64,000 bases of DNA. Source: Styela clava. Its lineage: Eukaryota; Chordata; Ascidiacea; Stolidobranchia; Styelidae. Under the pieces are notes generated by a model. It saw only the letters and a program-made list of their open reading frames with translations, was not told the origin of the DNA and did not search any database. The stretch covers positions 12,793,383 through 12,857,382 of the forward strand of contig NC_135252.1 in the NCBI RefSeq assembly GCF_964204865.1, written 5' to 3'. The number at the start of each line of letters is the position of its first letter. Positions within the stretch are counted from its first letter, which is position 1. Of the stretch, positions 36,842 to 49,098 are shown piece after piece. A program made the position numbers and the translations under genes.

Positions 36842-37335
36842 ACAAAAAAAAAAGTCTTTGCGCGATGAGACCGTCGATTGCAAGAAAGGAGAAGACAAAG
36901 TAACAAATAAAGACAGATCATGGTAATGATGGACCTCAATGCATTTGCTGACAAATTTCAATAATCTTTTTCTTCATTTACGTAAAAATAATGTCAAATA
37001 CCATGACCTGGTGCAGTATTGCTGGTCATAGAAGCATACCACGAGGTTGGTTGTTTCCGAATGGAAACAAGGAAGTGATTAAATATATTGCAATGGAGAA
37101 TCAGATTTAAGTAAATGTTTGCCTTCTTTGAACTGCTGAAAAATATACGCAAGCGCCTATAATAAATATAGGATAATGTCATACATTTGCAACGTTTAAT
37201 ATGCCAAATTGAAATTTTTAATTTGATCCGATGCGATGTTTTTGTTGAAGTTCATGCCAGACATGAAAAACCCCGTCTCCACTATTTCCACCACTGCCCG
37301 ATGTTAGCTGTGCGAATATTTATCACATCTCTTCC
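36842..37335 (+). pseudogene. Decayed partial copy of LDLa and linker exons
   Basis: 36842-36927 copies the 3' half of the LDLa exon (33392-33479) and its donor: TGATGGGACCGCTGATTGCA becomes CGATGAGACCGTCGATTGCA, followed by AAAGGAGAAGAC and CATGGTAATGAT. 36990-37078 matches the following intron (GTCAAATACC, TGACCTGG, TTGTTTCCGA). 37258-37335 weakly matches the Pro-rich linker exon. The first half of the LDLa module is absent and the frame is damaged, so this is a relic of a tandem duplication. Confidence 0.7.
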
Positions 37336-37360
37336 ACACGAAAAGTCATATTTTATATAT

Positions 37361-38338
37361 AGGGGGAAGGGGGGAAGGTTGGGACACTTTTTTTCTTTTG
37401 CATATTTTGAGCCGTTAATTCTGCATATTCACTTAAGTTGGCGGGACTAATGCAGAGAGGGGTAAATGTAGTTTTTATTCAGCGACTAAGAACTCCCCAT
37501 TGCGACACACATCTTACTACCAAAATGCTTTGAAAAACGTCTGTCAAGTGTCCCACTGAACCCCAATTGTGGGGCACATTCGGACATACCCTGAGGCACA
37601 ATGGGTCGGTCTGTCAAAATTCAACGAAGTATGCCCTTAAAAATAGGCAATTAATCAGCATAATCGTCTAAAGAACTGGGAGACTTCAAATTTGAATATT
37701 TAATATTTTTAAAATGAATGTTCAACTGAAATAGTTTAGATATTTTGACAAAAAAATTTGCAAACAAATTTGATTATTTCCTTCCTCGAATCTAAATCTG
37801 AAAATATTATTGATTCTCGAATATATTCCATATTGGGCCATGGGTCGAAAGAAACCATAATATTACACAAAATATAACGCATCTCTAGGTCTCTAAGCAC
37901 TTAGTGTATCAAACACTCTCGAATTGTGCCCTGTAGGGCATGTCCCACTGAACCCCGGTCCATTGTTCCCCATAGGAAACAAATATTTTCAGACCATCCC
38001 ACGGCGAAATTCGGAAGGCACATCCACTCGCCACCGATATGAATATTTTACAGTGGACTAAAGCTAAAAAATATCAGATGGTGGTTTGTCATGTTGGAAA
38101 GGCTAAAGTAGAAAAAAGAAAAAACTGGAACTGTAAAATTTTAGTTTCAACCCCCCAAAACCAATTTCACCTCATAGCTTGCGCCGCTCTACCCGTTCTT
38201 TGTTCGTTCGCGGGGACGTTGTAACTCACCATAGGGCGGATTGAAACATCGAACCACGGACAGGATTGTGGATATAGTATCAGTGTGATAGCTGATTTTC
38301 CACTGTGCCCCATGTCCCAACCTGCCCCACCTTCCCCT
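37361..38338. mobile_element. Element with GGGG-rich inverted ends (978 bp)
   Basis: The left end AGGGGGAAGGGGGGAAGGTT and the inverse of the right end, AGGGGAAGGTGGGGCAGGTT, continue in both as GGGACA. The flanks show ATAT on both sides (37357-37360, 38339-38342), possibly a 4-bp duplication in a low-complexity context. Inner GGGGCAC and CCCACTGAACCCC motifs recur. No transposase is seen. The superfamily is not assigned. Confidence 0.65.
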
Positions 38339-39783
38339 ATATAGGGCCTACGTCAATTACTTTCGCGAGTGTGTTACAAATGGGCGTTTAACGACCTATG
38401 GTTTCATGAAATACCTATTTTCAATATAGTTGGATATGAACCAAATCGAATCGCGAACGCTTAGAAGCTGTTCAAATTAATGCAACGCGTAATCGTTTGT
38501 GGCTTTTGTATTGTAATGGGTAACACATAAATTAGTGAAACATAGAGTTCATCACTCTGCCATACATGTTCAGATGCGACTGTCAGATCAGAATTGAAAG
38601 TAAAACAGCGGTCGAAAAGTGCTGACGGAGGATTCACAAAAAATTGAGGAATCGATCTTGACCTTTAGCGAAAATAAAACAAAACATGATCGCGACGATT
38701 CAAAATTTCTGTCTGAATCGATTCGAAATGCACAGCCCGAGATAGCCCATATATCTCAGTAAGATAAACATGGGGCGCCATTAGCCCATTAGCAACTGTA
38801 TAAAGTATTTTTTTAGCATGTTACTGTCATGTTCTGATCATAAACGGAAACGCTCTCAAGCGGTGGTTAGGTCAGAATGCGACGAAGAAGAGACCATCGG
38901 CCAATATGACCATCTACTATCGGATCCGAACCCGTGTCACCCATGCTGATTATGCAGCGCAACAGTGATTACGTAATTTGTGTGAGCGATTGTGTTTGAG
39001 TTCAAGCCCAAATAATAGAATCAAAATATTACGCCAGCCATTTCAAATATTCAGTAAATCATTACTCCCCAAGTGGATATTGAATTAAACTATCAAGGAT
39101 TACGACAGGGATTAACATATATATATGCTTATATGACCGAGTAGAATAAATCGTTCTCGCCACATCTATATATTACGTGATATTATAAATAGGATATGAG
39201 AGTTGATCGTGCGATATATCTTTCTCGATAATCGATGATTTTCTTACTATTTGTGTGGGGGCGAACAGAATGAGTAATTTAGAAATTGTTCAGTTGCCAG
39301 AAATTACCTCCAGGCACTCTAATAACGGCATTTGTAATGATCTCGGAAGTTCTTTACTTCAATACGTGACTTGAACGCAGCAAATCATGAAATGATTGAC
39401 TGATATATACTCATGTTCTAATAGACTTGTCTACTTTAAACATAGCTAATGGGGGATACCATTCCCGACGGAATAACCGGCCAATTTAGTGTATTCTGAA
39501 TTTAAAAAAAAAAATAGAAGAAATGACAATTTTTCACAAAACATTGAAAGTACTGTATAATGTTGAGGATCATAAATTGTATTATATACATTTTCGAAAA
39601 ATGAAGTGAATAGGTTTAAAAATGCGTTAAAAAAGCACAACTCTATGATCAGTTTGATCAATTCAAAACCACTAAGAAAAATTGAATTTCGAAGTTTGTA
39701 TTAGTGAAGCAAGGCCCGTTTGCTCACTTTGATCACATAAAAAATCTTTTATTTCTTTTCATAAAACATTTAAACTACGGCAT
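38339..39783. other. Intergenic, nothing recognised
   Basis: AT-rich sequence downstream of the DnaJA gene on its strand. Apart from the AATAAA on the minus strand at 39748-39753, I see no exon, RNA or classifiable repeat. Confidence 0.5.
39748..39753 (-). promoter_or_regulatory. Poly(A) signal AATAAA of the DnaJA gene
   Basis: A canonical hexamer on the minus strand about 30 nt after the stop codon of the intronless DnaJA gene. Confidence 0.6.
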
Positions 39784-40989
39784 CTATTGGGTTTGACATT
39801 CCATGGTTTTTCCGCCGCGTGGACATCCGTCTTCCTCGTCCTCTTCATACGCTTCTCTTGCTGTATGAAACTTGGCATTGGGATCAAATTCTGATAAAAC
39901 CACTTCTTCCATCTCGTGGGTAATAAGTTCTATCTCCCTTTCCGGCAATAAACTTTCTAATTTTATAATATCCGCCTCTGAAGCCCAGCCGCTTTGGGGA
40001 AACTCAACGCTAAACTGGATTATGAGTCTACCTTTTTGATAAGGGTCCCGGTAAACCGGCATCCCTTCTTCCATAACACATTTGGTATCCAGATGCTTGA
40101 TAATTTCACCACGGGGTGACGAGATCACAATTTCTCTACCATCCAAAGCACGAATGACTTTTTTGAAACCGCAAAGTGCTTCCGTTAAAGTCAGACCCAT
40201 TTTGTAAATGAGGTCTTGTTTTTGTCTTCTGAATATATCGTGTTCTTTTTGCATTATCACAATAACAACGTCGCCTGGTTCCATGTCTGGTGCTTGATCC
40301 GCTTCTCCGTGGAATGTGACTTTCTGTCCTTCATTCATTCCTTTGTCTACATGAATTTCTAGAATTTTGTTTTGTTTAATTGTTTTCTTCCCATTGCATT
40401 CTTTGCAACGATTTTTGTCATGAATAAACTCCCCTTCACCATTGCAATCTCGGCATTGTGACTGTGTTTGCTGCACCATTCCAGGACCGATTTGTTTTAT
40501 TTGAACTTTGAACCCAGTTCCCCGGCAATATTTGCACGTCTGTATTGTACCTTCTTTTCCACCACGTCCGCTACAATCACAACAGATTACATTTCTTTTC
40601 AGAGACAGCCTTCTAGTAGCGCCGTTGTACATATCTTCTAATGAAACCTGCAGGCGATGTACAATATCTTTTCCGCGGGTTGGTTGGTTTCGTCGCCCTC
40701 CGCCACCCCCAAAATACATGTTGAAAACATCGCTTGGATTATGAAATCCACTACCGCTCCCTTTCTTCAGACCTTCTTCGCCGCCTTCATCGTACGCCTG
40801 TCGCTTTGTAGAATCAGAAAGAACTTCATAAGCGTACGATATGTCTTTGAATTTCTCTCCGGCGCCTGGATTCTTATCCGGATGGAATTTCAATGCTAGT
40901 CTGCGGTAGGACTTCTTTATTTCATCTTGCGAGGCGCTCGGATTCACACACAAAATATCGTACAACTTCGTTTCCTTTACCATCCTCAA
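39784..40989 (-). CDS. dnaja1: DnaJ homolog subfamily A (type I Hsp40 co-chaperone)
   Basis: A single 401-codon exon codes a full-length type I Hsp40. The J domain comes first (residues ~1-70) with the Hsp70-stimulating HPD at 36-38. Next is a Gly/Phe region (GSGSGF...FGGGGG) and four zinc-binding CxxCxGxG-type repeats ([32 protein letters not shown]; ~135-205). The C-terminal substrate domains include [16 protein letters not shown] and [10 protein letters not shown], as in DNAJA1/DNAJA4. The end is CQTQ, a CaaX prenylation box (human DNAJA1 ends CQTS). The second ATG (40983) gives the family-typical start MVKET, so the true start may be there. The usual YD(I/V)LGV is YDILCV here, with Cys for Gly. 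No intron is present, unlike vertebrate orthologues. It may be a lineage feature or a fixed retrocopy, but the frame is intact. Confidence 0.95.
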   Translation of the reverse strand: MRMVKETKLYDILCVNPSASQDEIKKSYRRLALKFHPDKNPGAGEKFKDISYAYEVLSDSTKRQAYDEGGEEGLKKGSGSGFHNPSDVFNMYFGGGGGRRNQPTRGKDIVHRLQVSLEDMYNGATRRLSLKRNVICCDCSGRGGKEGTIQTCKYCRGTGFKVQIKQIGPGMVQQTQSQCRDCNGEGEFIHDKNRCKECNGKKTIKQNKILEIHVDKGMNEGQKVTFHGEADQAPDMEPGDVVIVIMQKEHDIFRRQKQDLIYKMGLTLTEALCGFKKVIRALDGREIVISSPRGEIIKHLDTKCVMEEGMPVYRDPYQKGRLIIQFSVEFPQSGWASEADIIKLESLLPEREIELITHEMEEVVLSEFDPNAKFHTAREAYEEDEEDGCPRGGKTMECQTQ

Positions 40990-41487
40990 ATTCGAATGAA
41001 TTACGGGCAGTTCTGCTCAGTTCCCTGAAACCAGCGATTAATGACTCGATATGAGATAATATCACATATGTAGTAATACTTATATATATATAAATTCACG
41101 TCCAGTATAGATGTGCGATACATCGCGCGTCTTAACATCGCAGCGACAGTTGTTGTCTAACATCAGTTTTTGGCACATTTGGCAACATCAGTTGTGTCAC
41201 AGCTGGCCAAGAAGGATTATCCCTCGCACCTTCGTGCAGATCAATATATATACTTCATATCATACTCATATGTTTAAATATGCAGATAGTGACATATTGT
41301 TTTGATTAGCATGAATGGATGAAATACCACAAGTTTGAATAACAGACATTCCACCACTCGACGGTTACGGCTTCCTCCACCACCAATCCACGCATAATAG
41401 CTCGTGTTAACAATTTTCATACCCGACATGGACGGGTAACAGGAAGATAGGCAATGGGCAACAATACACCAGAAAACATGTTTTAAT

Positions 41488-41969
41488 TAGGCTTACCATA
41501 CGTCCCGCTTTTCAGCGTTTTGTCCCGCCGTCCCGATAAGTCAGCCAAAAGTCCCGCTTTTCCAGCATAATACACAAACATGTTCTCGTTAGTGTTGTTT
41601 CTGTGTAGCGCAGCGCTAGCCTTCTTACTGAAGGTGAATGCGTTCGTTTCCCGCTGATTCCCATTGATGGCAGACGTATCGCATGTAAAACCAATACTAA
41701 TTAGTCTAAATTCGAATTATTTGTACCGGTATCGTTGACGTCAATTCCTTCCTAATTTTCGAACTGAACCCGATATTTGGACAGAGAATATGCGCATGAA
41801 ATTTCGATAACAATATGGTCAATAAAGACAGCCGAGACAGCTTTAAAGGTAGGAATGTGGGCCTAAGTAGTAGAATCGGAAAATGTGAAGTTATAAAATC
41901 ACAGCTAAGGGGTCGTTCGTTGTCTTTCGAGGCGTCCCGATTTGAAGTCACAAAAATATGGTAACCCTA
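41488..41969. mobile_element. hAT-like non-autonomous element (482 bp)
   Basis: The ends TAGGCTTACCATACG and ...TATGGTAACCCTA are inverted, with CGTCCCG motifs inside both. The flanks GTTTTAAT (41480-41487) and GTTTCAAT (41970-41977) match at 7 of 8 positions. No coding potential. Confidence 0.8.
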
Positions 41970-43093
41970 GTTTCAATACATAGTTGTATGTTCAATCTTC
42001 TTCTGGTTTGTTATCTAATCTTTATTTATTCCTAATCATTATTTATTTGGTTCCAAGCCAACTGCGCAGAAGAATTCTTGCACAATAGTAGAGGAATAAA
42101 TGCTACACTCCATAGAGACGCCGGTACAGTCATTATATTGGTCTTTGGGGGTATATAAATTCGTATGTCGTCACACTCAATGCATTTATTGTTTAATAAA
42201 CCTCTTTTACATAATTTGCTGTGATATTGCAGGTTGGTAAACTTATATTACGAGTCGGGCTAAAATTATTCAATTTTATCTGCGACTGGAGAATCGGTGA
42301 GTTGGCTTCTCGCCGGGTCACCAGTTAAACCTTGTGGGATAATAGTTGAGCAGTAAATCAATCCTGATGAACGCATAATTTGCGTTTAATACCTGTAGGA
42401 AATGAAAAATAGCCAGACAACAAAATATTAGTATTGGAGTTATGTGTTTTATCCAGTGGTGGGATTCAGTATTCGCGCTGACCCGTTTTTGCAATGTCAT
42501 CCCGATAAATTGGTACTTGGGCACAGCTGACCGCCAGCGTTACAATATTTAGCGATATAAAAGTTATGTAGGCTACGCTATGAGATTTCTGTAACGCGTG
42601 TCAGGTTCCTTCCGAAGTGTGACATACATAATTTTGTGAGGGAATGAGGGAACCTGTTGTTAGTGAGCACAATACAAAATAGAACCCGTTCTTAACATTT
42701 CGAATCCCATCTGCGGTTATATATTCAATGTTAAACGACGATCCGAACGCCGGAAGTTTAGTCTACATGCCCTCATTGACCATGTAAATGTAGTCATCCA
42801 GATACGTTTGCGAAGCCACATTCATGGAAATTATTTAAAAAGGAAAAAAAAACAGGAATCTTTATTCACCTTACCTATCCACGAATGAAATATATAAACA
42901 ACCAATGTAATCATTTGTGTCCCCTAATTGACACTGTGATAGGTAATTGTCCAAACAAATTAATGCGCTTGGTGATTCGTGTAGTTTATGTACGGTCATG
43001 TGAGTCAGTCCCAGCTTGCATACGGAGTACATGCCGTGTAGAACCATACCATCACATGCTTGAAATCAATTGCCATTTTTAGTAAGAATAAGT

Positions 43094-43365
43094 TATCATT
43101 TATATCCCGGGGTAGAGGAAACCCGATAAGACTGCTTAGTATTATGGCCTCTGCACTCGTCCGGTTATCAGTTCATTTTGGGTATGAAATTAGTTAGCCA
43201 GTTAATTATTCCAGACTAGCGGTTACGTGAACCACGCTACGGCACCCTCTCACACATGATTGTCCTCTACGCCACTCTACAGGATACGAACCCAGATAGC
43301 TGCGATGGGGAGCGAATTCCAACTTCTAGCGCGATGGGCCACCTGCCGAGTGAGTACATCGGCGA
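43094..43365 (-). repeat. SINE-like copy of repeat S with tRNA-like boxes
   Basis: The plus-strand core TATCCCGGGGTAGAGGAAAC is followed by CTCGTCCGGTTATCAG, as in 28116-28235. On the minus strand the far end resembles a tRNA-derived head: GTGGCCCATCGCGC (A-box-like) about 50 nt before GGGTTCGTATCC (B-box-like, 43282-43293). This suggests a tRNA-derived SINE, but the two parts could be separate insertions. Confidence 0.45.
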
Positions 43366-43468
43366 GAACAGCTGGAAATCCATATCTGCAACAATATCTT
43401 AAATTGAAAATTGCATTTAGCGTGATCGTATCAGACTCGGAGAAAGAGAGAAGATTTCGTAACATATG

Positions 43469-43801
43469 CCGTGTTTCCCCGAAATTAAAACCTACCCTGA
43501 AAATATTTTAAAAATGATTTTAAAATTAGACCTAGCCAATAAAGCGAATTTTTTTTTGACCTAGTCGATAGCAAGAAATCTCTCCTACACCTTTTAAATG
43601 ATTGATAATCTATGTTTTGCATTTTTTTTTTTAAATAAAAACATGTTATTTAGAAGTAAAGGATATTGCCTTTCTTAATTTGTATATTTGAAAATCTCGT
43701 AATTCTCTACTCTATAATTTTGTTTTTGATAAATAAAAATACAAGATATCCCCCGAAAATAAGCCCTAGTGTTGTTTTTCGGAAGAAACGGGGAAACACG
43801 G
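43469..43801. mobile_element. Inverted-end DNA element (333 bp)
   Basis: The ends CCGTGTTTCCCCGAA and ...GAAACGGGGAAACACGG are inverted, with internal repeats of the type CCCGAAAATAAGCCCTA. No convincing target duplication was found. It is probably a small non-autonomous DNA transposon. Confidence 0.65.
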
Positions 43802-45344
43802 TAGTACCAGAGCCATAATGGCTATGGTAACACTGTCAAATCACGCCGGCGTGTTTTCTCTCGGAACTTGCAAGTCGTTGATTATAACGATGTACGACGA
43901 ATTGAGGTTGATAAACTTATATTAGGAGTCTGGCTAAAATTGTCGCAGTAAAATTGTGTGCGAGTAGCCAACTCACCGACTTTCCAGTCGCAGATAAAAT
44001 TGAATAATCTTCCAACTCCAGAAGAAAAAAATTTGCTTTGAAGCGTGAATATATTATAGTATTATATATCCAAATACTGCATATCATTGTGGCCAGCCAG
44101 CAAATGACATTGAAAAGTAACATGCAAACAAATAATCATTTTTTCCACAATTGATTTCAGATTAGTAATTTTTGTTTCCTCTATTACAAAACTTATGCAC
44201 ACGCATATATGTCTTCCCAAATCGAATTAAATACAAATACAATTCTAATAAAGTAATCAGTTACCTAACTTATAAAAGTCATACCAGGGCTGTAAAAACC
44301 TGAAGTTTGGAATCGATAATTGAAGTTTTTTTTAAAAATCATCATAGTAAAATATTATTTTTGTCAATAACAAACAATCACAATTAAAGTACTTGACTGC
44401 AAAATAGGGGTGAATATGGCAACACAAAAATTAAACCTACAAAACATTCAGAAGTCCCTTATTTTAAAATTAATGTTTCCCACCAAAAATTTTTATTTTT
44501 TATTTAACAATTAGGGAAACATAAATTAGAGTAAGGTTTTATATATTTTAGGATGAGATGAAAGCCATTAACTTCTGCATGCATGTATGACAATGCAAAA
44601 ACAATCGACATGAATTCACATCGTCAAACATGGAGATTAAACATTATGAAAATTTCTAACAAAATGAAAATAAAACGTCTTCGCGGAAACATTGGTGCCA
44701 GTTATTTTGTGCAGAAGTTGAATGTCATAATTGAAGCAATTCAAACAAAATCATTAACTAATATTTGAAATTCAATATTTACAAATTTGACATCAGAAAA
44801 AATCAATTTCGCATCTAGATTATATGGAACAAACCTGGTTTTGCGCATATGTAGGGAGATTATAGGGTGTATGTGGTATTAAGTCAAATTTATTTCCATG
44901 GATTGAAATATATTCAATATGTAAACATGGAGTTCAAATGACCCATATGGCCACTGCAGTGCCAGTGAAATTCAGACAAATGTCAAAAGAAAATGTAATA
45001 TGAAGACATTTCAAACAGAACATTTCAAATAAATAAAAGTAATAGCCATCTACCACATCCCTAAGTTCGATTGGCTCATTTGTTCAACATGAAAAATTTC
45101 TTTTCACAATTTAGAAAAACAATCCAATCCATTTCACTTTGTATCCAATATTAATTTGGATTTACTATTTTAAAAGAAATCGACACACATATGCAAAGTA
45201 TTGGCAAGGCAAGCATGTTCATTAATTGACCAATTATAGGAGATAATATTTCAAAACAATGAAAACGTAAGAATCAACAGTTGGGTTATCTAGCATATAA
45301 ATATTATAAGATTCCAAGTAATATAACAAGAATAACGAGAAAAA

Positions 45345-45350
45345 TTTATT
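45345..45350 (-). promoter_or_regulatory. AATAAA overlapping the FLII stop codon
   Basis: The last codons GAA-TAA-AT form the hexamer AATAAA across the stop codon of FLII. If it is used as the poly(A) signal, the 3' untranslated region would be only some tens of bases. Use is inferred. Confidence 0.4.
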
Positions 45351-48300
45351 CCGGAGCTTTAATAAATTTGCCCCAAGCATGAAAACATTTTGAAAATTCT
45401 TTCGGTTCATTGCCTTTGCGAACAAGACGTAAGCGTCGTTTTATTTCCTTGCTCTTCAAATGTTGGATGTAAACGGTACAAGTCTTTAAACCAAGCTTAA
45501 CTTCAACCTGACTCGTTTGACCACCAACCCACATATATACAATATCACCATTGTCTAAAATCATAATGTCATCATCAGCCAGATCATCTTGACAAAAGTC
45601 TGCACATTTTTCAGAAACAGAAAAATATCCTTTTTCATTTGAGCAACGGAAAAGTCGTGAATGATGCAAGTATTCGGCGTCTTCTGGATATTCATCTGGT
45701 TTAGAACCCAACGCTACCCAAAAGAAATTTTCTGGCTCTTCACCTTCATTTATAATTTGTATACTGTGATCTTGAGAAAACATCATTGATATTAAATCCT
45801 CCATCAACTTAGCATCGTGAGATGAACTGACTCTACCAATCCAACCATACACAATCCCTGTCATGTCAACACTATTAAACGGCACGCTCAAAATATAACA
45901 GAATTCTGAATTGAGCAGATGTGGATCAGTATCTATCTCAATGCATCTGGTGGTAAGAGCCCCACCATTAGCACGAATCTGAAAAAACTGAGGTTGCTCT
46001 TCATTATCTGATTTTCTTTTAATAGCAGCTTTCCTACTTCCTTTGAAAATAACAAACTTTTCATGAAAATGTGACAAAAATTTCAAATTTTCCTGTTGTT
46101 GCTTCATTTTGACGACTTCAAGTTTACCTGGGAAGAGAGCTTCGAATTTCTTTTGCAATGAGAATGTGAAAGTTAACCAACCCATCTTAGAAGCTTCTCT
46201 TCCTTGCCAGAAATACACAATACATTGAATATCATCATCCTGTTCTTTATCTTCATCCTCCTCCTCATCTTCTTCTTCATCTTCTGGAGGAGGAACCCAA
46301 TATCTACACAAGAATACGTAACAATCCTCTGTGTAAAACTTCCCAAATTCTTCTTGCGGCAAAGTTGCAAATTTTTTTCCGTCAAGAATAAATCCTTGCA
46401 TAAGTTCAAGATCTTCATTCCAATCTTCCATTAATTGTTCTGCTTCTTCATCTGGCATGGGGGGTTGTCGAGGCATGAATATTGCTGATAGATCGATCTG
46501 ATCTTCTTTGCTCTTTTTATCCTGTTTTATAATAGTACCTTGATCTGTAGCTTTGGTATAATCAACTCTGAGAACATCGGTCCATCCTTGGAAATAACTT
46601 TTAAAAATCACGCTTTCTGTACCTTCGAGTTGTCGAGACACAAGGGTAAATGAAGGGCGATGTATCATGTTCATAACTTCGTTCGCGAGCTTCATTGCTG
46701 CAGCTCTAACAAGCCTCTGTGATTTACGACCTATCCATACGAATACATCAGTATGACTATCGAGTATATAAACAGCCTTTGAATTGAGTAGAGTAGGAAC
46801 TAGTCTCTTTTTTGGTAATAATTCCAGATCTGGTTTAGTTTCATGCTCCAGAAGTAGCTGGTATTTTACTTGTGGTAGTTCCAGATATCCCATTCCTAAA
46901 TTAACCCTGTAAAGTGCTGGTCGTCCTCCTCTGTAAACACTCAAATCAGAGGGTGTTATTTCATCAGGCATTCCGCCAAACAATTCCCAAAAATCACCTT
47001 CCTCATATCCTTGATAGGACATAATAATTTCAGCCTGGTTCTTTCTTTCATCTTTGTTTATTTTTTCAGCAATTAACCTTGCCTTTGATCTAACAACTCC
47101 TTTTGCAGCCGCACCAACCCAAACATAAATAATCATTCCATTATCTAAAATAAGTACTTGATGTGGATCCAAAGAAGCCCATTCCACAGGTACAGGAAAA
47201 GGGGTCAGGGTTCTTGTTCCTTTTAATGCATATAATCGTAAAGGATATTCAATTTTTTCCACAGAGTAAAATCCACTCACGTTTCCACCTTCAATGTACG
47301 CGATATCATTGTCAAACAAGTCAAGAAATTCGTCACTTTCATCTTGCATTTCTTCTCGGACACATCGACATTCGGCACCGAGCATATTTCGAAGGTTCAC
47401 CGCATGGATAGCACTACATGCCTGCTTGTCCATTGTTGATTCAAGCCCGATCCAGTAAAAAATCTGCCAGTTTAGGTTCCCACTGTCATCTTGGTCAGTT
47501 CTTAGTATAATATAACAATCAGCTTCATAAAATTTCCCATAATATGCGGAATCTTCTACCAATACTGGATAAAAATTTTCGATCTGCCACAGAGTTAGAC
47601 CCGGAAACTGACCAACTTCATCAGAAAAAAGAGAAGTATAATTAACATCAGGTTTCTCAAGTTGTTCATCCCATCGTTTTGAGCTTTTTATCAAAGCACC
47701 ATGTGATTCATCGTCATCATAATACTTCTTTACTTTATCATCAGCTGCCATATCAGACAAGCCTTGCAACACTTGCGCAGCCTTTCCACCATCATCCTTT
47801 CTGTTACGACGTAATCTATGTCGACGAGCTATGTGATCTTTGTGTGAAGTAGTAGCAGATTCTGTACTAGCTGGGGGAGTGATACCAATTCTTCTCAGTT
47901 GACTGTTAAGCGAAAAATCTATGTTGTATACTTTATCTGGTGCCTCTGTTTGCATTCGTGGCTTAGGTGGCATAATAATGTTAGGATTACCCCTTACATC
48001 TAGTTCTTCAAGATGCTCAAGCCAGTGTATGGCTTCAGGCAGGGTGACAAGCCGGTTGTTGGTTAGAATAAGCTTTTTGAGATCCAAACATCGACACAAA
48101 CCTTCAGGTATTAGTTCCAAATTGTTGTTTGCAGCACAGAATTGTTCCAAACTCATTACTTTGCCAATGCTGCCTGGTATTCCTTCAAAATCTAACTTGT
48201 TGTCATTTAAAAACAATTTTCTCAGACATTGCATTTTGCTCATTGATGTCGGAATTGAAGTCAATTGATTGTTTGACAAATTCAATGTCACCATTTTTGT

Positions 48301-49098
48301 CCACGAGTCAACAAGGAGTGAGAGCTCATGAATCTGATTGTTGGATAGATTGAGACGTCTGAGAGTTTGACAAGTATATAAAGACTCAGGGATACGAGTA
48401 AATTCATTATGCGATAAATCTACATCTTCTAAGAACTTCAATGTATCCAAGCTACTTGGAAAATTAGATAGAGAACGTTGTGTGTTGCGTAGATGCAAAG
48501 TTTTGATGCCAATCATGGATGGAAGTTGTCGTAATTGTGCATGTACCATTGGGTTATCATTTAAAATTAAGGTAGTCAAATGCACAAGTCTTCTCATTTG
48601 TGGTGGAAGTGTTTCAAGATTGTTTCCACTTAGATCAAGATGGATCAAATCAGTGAGATTTATAAACATCTGTGGTGGAATCGAATCAATTTGATTGTTA
48701 CTGAGATTTAAAACAAGAAGACTGCGACAATTTTCCAATTCAGGTGGTACAGTTGTAATTAAATTATGGCTCAAATCTAGTGTGGTTAACTCTTCAAGAG
48801 AGAAAATATCTGATGGTACTGATGCATTTTTCAATTGATTATGATGGGCATTTATTGCTTTTAATTGTGTCAAGGAAGCCAGATCGCCATGGAGTGAAGT
48901 TAAACCATTTCTTGATACGGACACTTCTTCCAACTTTTTTAAGTCACCCAATTCTTCAGGAAGATAGCAGAGATTTGTGCGATCAAGTCTTAGCCATCTC
49001 AATCCAGACATATGCTTTATTTTTTCAGGAAACATCCCTCCTTTAAAGTCATATTGCGTCAAATCAACACCTCTCACAAAGGGAAGGACCCCACTCAT
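45346..49098 (-). CDS. FLII: Flightless-1 homolog (LRR plus gelsolin repeats)
   Basis: One uninterrupted 1250-codon exon (human FLII has 1269 residues). Residues ~1-400 are leucine-rich repeats beginning [19 protein letters not shown]. Repeats such as [11 protein letters not shown] and [11 protein letters not shown] are clear, as is [14 protein letters not shown] basic linker ([10 protein letters not shown]) leads to the gelsolin-like half (~490-1250) with family signatures: [58 protein letters not shown] and NEKGYF...[14 protein letters not shown]. An acidic run sits near residue 945, as in human. FLII binds and remodels actin, takes part in adhesion and cytokinesis, and acts as a nuclear-receptor coactivator. 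The start fits the family N-terminus. The lack of any intron is striking beside the finely split CLUH gene. Confidence 0.98.
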   Translation of the reverse strand: MSGVLPFVRGVDLTQYDFKGGMFPEKIKHMSGLRWLRLDRTNLCYLPEELGDLKKLEEVSVSRNGLTSLHGDLASLTQLKAINAHHNQLKNASVPSDIFSLEELTTLDLSHNLITTVPPELENCRSLLVLNLSNNQIDSIPPQMFINLTDLIHLDLSGNNLETLPPQMRRLVHLTTLILNDNPMVHAQLRQLPSMIGIKTLHLRNTQRSLSNFPSSLDTLKFLEDVDLSHNEFTRIPESLYTCQTLRRLNLSNNQIHELSLLVDSWTKMVTLNLSNNQLTSIPTSMSKMQCLRKLFLNDNKLDFEGIPGSIGKVMSLEQFCAANNNLELIPEGLCRCLDLKKLILTNNRLVTLPEAIHWLEHLEELDVRGNPNIIMPPKPRMQTEAPDKVYNIDFSLNSQLRRIGITPPASTESATTSHKDHIARRHRLRRNRKDDGGKAAQVLQGLSDMAADDKVKKYYDDDESHGALIKSSKRWDEQLEKPDVNYTSLFSDEVGQFPGLTLWQIENFYPVLVEDSAYYGKFYEADCYIILRTDQDDSGNLNWQIFYWIGLESTMDKQACSAIHAVNLRNMLGAECRCVREEMQDESDEFLDLFDNDIAYIEGGNVSGFYSVEKIEYPLRLYALKGTRTLTPFPVPVEWASLDPHQVLILDNGMIIYVWVGAAAKGVVRSKARLIAEKINKDERKNQAEIIMSYQGYEEGDFWELFGGMPDEITPSDLSVYRGGRPALYRVNLGMGYLELPQVKYQLLLEHETKPDLELLPKKRLVPTLLNSKAVYILDSHTDVFVWIGRKSQRLVRAAAMKLANEVMNMIHRPSFTLVSRQLEGTESVIFKSYFQGWTDVLRVDYTKATDQGTIIKQDKKSKEDQIDLSAIFMPRQPPMPDEEAEQLMEDWNEDLELMQGFILDGKKFATLPQEEFGKFYTEDCYVFLCRYWVPPPEDEEEDEEEDEDKEQDDDIQCIVYFWQGREASKMGWLTFTFSLQKKFEALFPGKLEVVKMKQQQENLKFLSHFHEKFVIFKGSRKAAIKRKSDNEEQPQFFQIRANGGALTTRCIEIDTDPHLLNSEFCYILSVPFNSVDMTGIVYGWIGRVSSSHDAKLMEDLISMMFSQDHSIQIINEGEEPENFFWVALGSKPDEYPEDAEYLHHSRLFRCSNEKGYFSVSEKCADFCQDDLADDDIMILDNGDIVYMWVGGQTSQVEVKLGLKTCTVYIQHLKSKEIKRRLRLVRKGNEPKEFSKCFHAWGKFIKAPE

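Larger units (their letters stand above)
40990..45344. other. Intergenic region with repeats
   Basis: Lies between the start of the DnaJA gene and the end of FLII (both minus), so the DnaJA promoter is expected at its left side. It holds a hAT-like element (41488-41969), related inverted segments near 42240-42320 and 43905-44010, a repeat S copy with a tRNA-like part (43094-43365), and another inverted-end element (43469-43801). No further gene is seen. Confidence 0.5.

Noticed and set aside
36994-37182. Minus-strand open frame over the decayed LDLa copy
   Set aside because: The similarity to the functional gene is on the plus strand. The minus frame is incidental.
43260-43511. Overlapping open frames on both strands
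   Set aside because: They span the tRNA-like part of a repeat and the end of another element. No domain is visible.
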